Shown one piece after another: positions 5,101 to 6,224 of a stretch of 6,224 nt of DNA. Location: contig JACRAV010000181.1 of NCBI GenBank assembly GCA_016213305.1, forward strand, positions 1 to 6,224, written 5' to 3'. Source of the DNA: Candidatus Zixiibacteriota bacterium. Lineage in GTDB: Bacteria > Zixibacteria > MSB-5A5 > GN15 > FEB-12. Position 1 is the stretch's first letter, and each line of letters begins with the position of its first letter. Under the pieces are notes generated by a model, which made no database searches, was not told the DNA's origin, and saw only the letters and a list, made by a program, of their open reading frames with translations. Both the position numbers and the translations under genes were made by a program.

Positions 5101-6015
5101 TTAATTCAGGTTCTCCGGTTCATCCAGACGCTTGAGTTCATCCGCGTCAACGCGCTCGCCTTCGTCAACAATCTCTTCGGCCACGGCGCGTCTGGCCGCC
5201 TCGCGTCCCGGCGCGGCCTGGACCCGGACAATTTCATCCGGTTTGGCACGGAATCTCACCCCCTCGGCATTCGTCAACACCGCTTCCTCTCGGAAATAGT
5301 CGATCCGCTCGATTGTCCCCGGACCGTGAATCGTCTCGATCGTGGAACCCACCTTGGGGAATCTTCGCCTGGTCGAAGAATACTGGTCCACTTCATAGCG
5401 GAGACAGCACAAGAGACGGCCGCAGTTGCCGGAAATCTTGGCCGGATTCAAGCTGAGTTCCTGCTCACGGGCATGGGATGTCGATATCGGCGCGAATTCT
5501 CCGATGAACGTGTTACAGCATTGCCGCTGACCGCAGATGCCGTACCCATCCACCCGGCGCGCCTCGTCCCGGACACCGATCTGCCGCAGTTCGATACGGG
5601 TGCGGTAGCGCGAGGCCAGATCGCGCACCAGCGAGCGGAAATCGACCCGGTGATCGGCCGTGAAAAAGAAGGTGATCTTGTGGCCGTCGTGCTGAATTTC
5701 ACAATCAACGATCTTCATGATCAGACCGTGGCGCCGCACCAATCCCACCACCTCGCGCTTGAACAGCGTCTCGTTGATGCGATTCTGATCGGACAATCGC
5801 TGGTCTTCCTTCGAGGCCGGTCGCAGGATGGAGCGCGGCTTCTCGGCCTCTCTGAAATCGATCGGAATGACAACCCGGCGGGCCAGCTGGCCGATATCTT
5901 CGCCCTGGTCCACCTGCACGATCACCCGCTCGGAGGGATGGAGGGCATGATGATACGAATTATAGTAATAACCGCGTCGCGATCCCTTGAATTCAACTAC
6001 GTATAGTTCCGCCAT
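5101..6015 (-). CDS. ricT: PSP1-domain regulatory protein RicT (YaaT)
   Basis: The 304-residue product carries the PSP1 domain and the cysteine signature of the RicT/YaaT family. In Bacillus, RicT joins RicA and RicF in a complex that binds iron-sulfur clusters and promotes RNase Y-dependent mRNA processing, with effects on sporulation, competence and biofilm genes. The cysteines are complete: Cys161, Cys166 and Cys167 in GICGQRQCCNTFIGEF, and Cys198, Cys203 and Cys204 in NPAKISGNCGRLLCCLRYE. Between and after them come the LSLNP segment and the KVGSTIETIHGPGTIERID strand. The C-terminal tail (about 267-304) is charged and poorly conserved in appearance. The start chosen is the ATG at 6015, opening MAELYVVEFKG, because AGGAAAGAG lies just upstream; extension to 6072 would overlap holB and has no family support. 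The RNA role outside Firmicutes is inferred. No ricA or ricF homologue lies in the window. Confidence 0.9.
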   Translation of the reverse strand: MAELYVVEFKGSRRGYYYNSYHHALHPSERVIVQVDQGEDIGQLARRVVIPIDFREAEKPRSILRPASKEDQRLSDQNRINETLFKREVVGLVRRHGLIMKIVDCEIQHDGHKITFFFTADHRVDFRSLVRDLASRYRTRIELRQIGVRDEARRVDGYGICGQRQCCNTFIGEFAPISTSHAREQELSLNPAKISGNCGRLLCCLRYEVDQYSSTRRRFPKVGSTIETIHGPGTIERIDYFREEAVLTNAEGVRFRAKPDEIVRVQAAPGREAARRAVAEEIVDEGERVDADELKRLDEPENLN

Positions 6016-6018
6016 AAG

Positions 6019-6027
6019 CTCTTTCCT
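6019..6027 (-). promoter_or_regulatory. Shine-Dalgarno of ricT
   Basis: AGGAAAGAG lies just upstream of the ATG at 6013-6015, with its AGGA 8 nt away and its GAG 3 nt away. It supports the start at 6015 rather than the in-frame candidate 57 nt further upstream. Confidence 0.65.
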
Positions 6028-6050
6028 GCGATGCCCGGCGCCCGACCGGA

Positions 6051-6224
6051 TCAGGCCGAGACCCGGACACACGCCTGGAGTTTCAGCGCCATTGCCGCCA
6101 ACGCCGGATGAATATGCACGTTGCGGCTGAAATCGGCAAGCGTGTTCTTGAAGATATCCCCCATCGCCGGAGCGACATCGGGATTTTCGAAATGCCGCGC
6201 CAGCCGCCGGAGATCGGACAGAAA
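6051..6224 (-). CDS. holB: DNA polymerase III subunit delta', C-terminal end (partial)
   Basis: The last 57 codons of a gene run in from the right edge and end in TGA 35 nt before the ricT start. The visible part is mostly helical, with an Arg-rich helix near its start (LRRLARHF) and a final segment with FSRNVHIHPALAAMALKLQ. This resembles the end of the clamp-loader collar domain in delta' proteins, where an Asn-x-x-x-x-Leu-x-x-x-x-Leu pattern precedes the C terminus. holB directly upstream of ricT/yaaT is a well-known order, which supports the call. In the cell, delta' is part of the clamp loader that places the beta clamp on DNA. The catalytic-like AAA+ region is outside the window, so the identity rests mostly on context. 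Confidence 0.6.
   Translation of the reverse strand, partial: FLSDLRRLARHFENPDVAPAMGDIFKNTLADFSRNVHIHPALAAMALKLQACVRVSA

Noticed and set aside
5016..5103. General reassignment of TAA as a sense codon
   Set aside because: ricT ends at TAA at a sensible length, followed at once by the metG Shine-Dalgarno; other genes use TGA and TAG normally. One TAA in metG is not enough.
3901..6006. A 701-codon open frame on the plus strand, the longest in the window
   Set aside because: It lies antisense to metG and ricT, both of which have unmistakable family motifs. Its composition is that of a shadow frame of GC-rich genes (rich in Arg, His, Gly and Ile without domain patterns), and it has no plausible start context.

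Overview
The window carries a minus-strand housekeeping gene cluster for translation and RNA maturation. A plus-strand tRNA gene and a block of non-coding palindromic repeats lie at its left end. Reading the minus strand in its direction of transcription (right to left), the order is: the 3' end of a probable DNA polymerase III delta' gene (holB), ricT/yaaT (PSP1 domain), metG, tatD, rsmA (ksgA), and rluD. From ricT to rsmA the genes are packed tightly: 18 nt between ricT and metG, a 1-nt TGATG overlap between metG and tatD, and 7 nt between tatD and rsmA. This is operon structure with likely translational coupling. rluD follows after a 124-nt gap that contains a small hairpin.

The products fit together as an information-processing cluster. 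They are a clamp-loader subunit, a RicT homologue (RNA processing in Bacillus), methionyl-tRNA synthetase, a TatD-type metal-dependent nuclease, the 16S rRNA A1518/A1519 dimethyltransferase and a 23S-type pseudouridine synthase. The most notable point in the coding part is metG. It is full length and conserved on both sides of a single in-frame TAA (4687-4689), which sits where a Tyr is expected, directly before the zinc-knuckle cysteine. No other lesion is visible in the gene.

About 390 bases at the left end hold no gene. Positions 1-333 are a cluster of GC-rich palindromes that share a TGTAG(G)/(C)CTACA border. They include a 76-78-nt direct repeat present twice at a 257-nt interval, and a nested set of four arms at 112-196. 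Two of the palindrome types differ by compensated base pairs. A candidate promoter begins at the end of the second direct repeat and leads into tRNA-Arg(UCG) at 389-462, which converges on the 3' end of rluD.

Organism: the DNA is bacterial, moderately GC-rich and uses ordinary Shine-Dalgarno sites. The gene order holB-ricT-metG-tatD-rsmA is shared by Firmicutes and several other deep phyla, so it does not decide the taxon. The intergenic palindromes resemble those I associate with uncultured FCB-type genomes (for example Zixibacteria), but this is a guess and nothing in the window is diagnostic. I saw no mobile element, CRISPR array or defence system.
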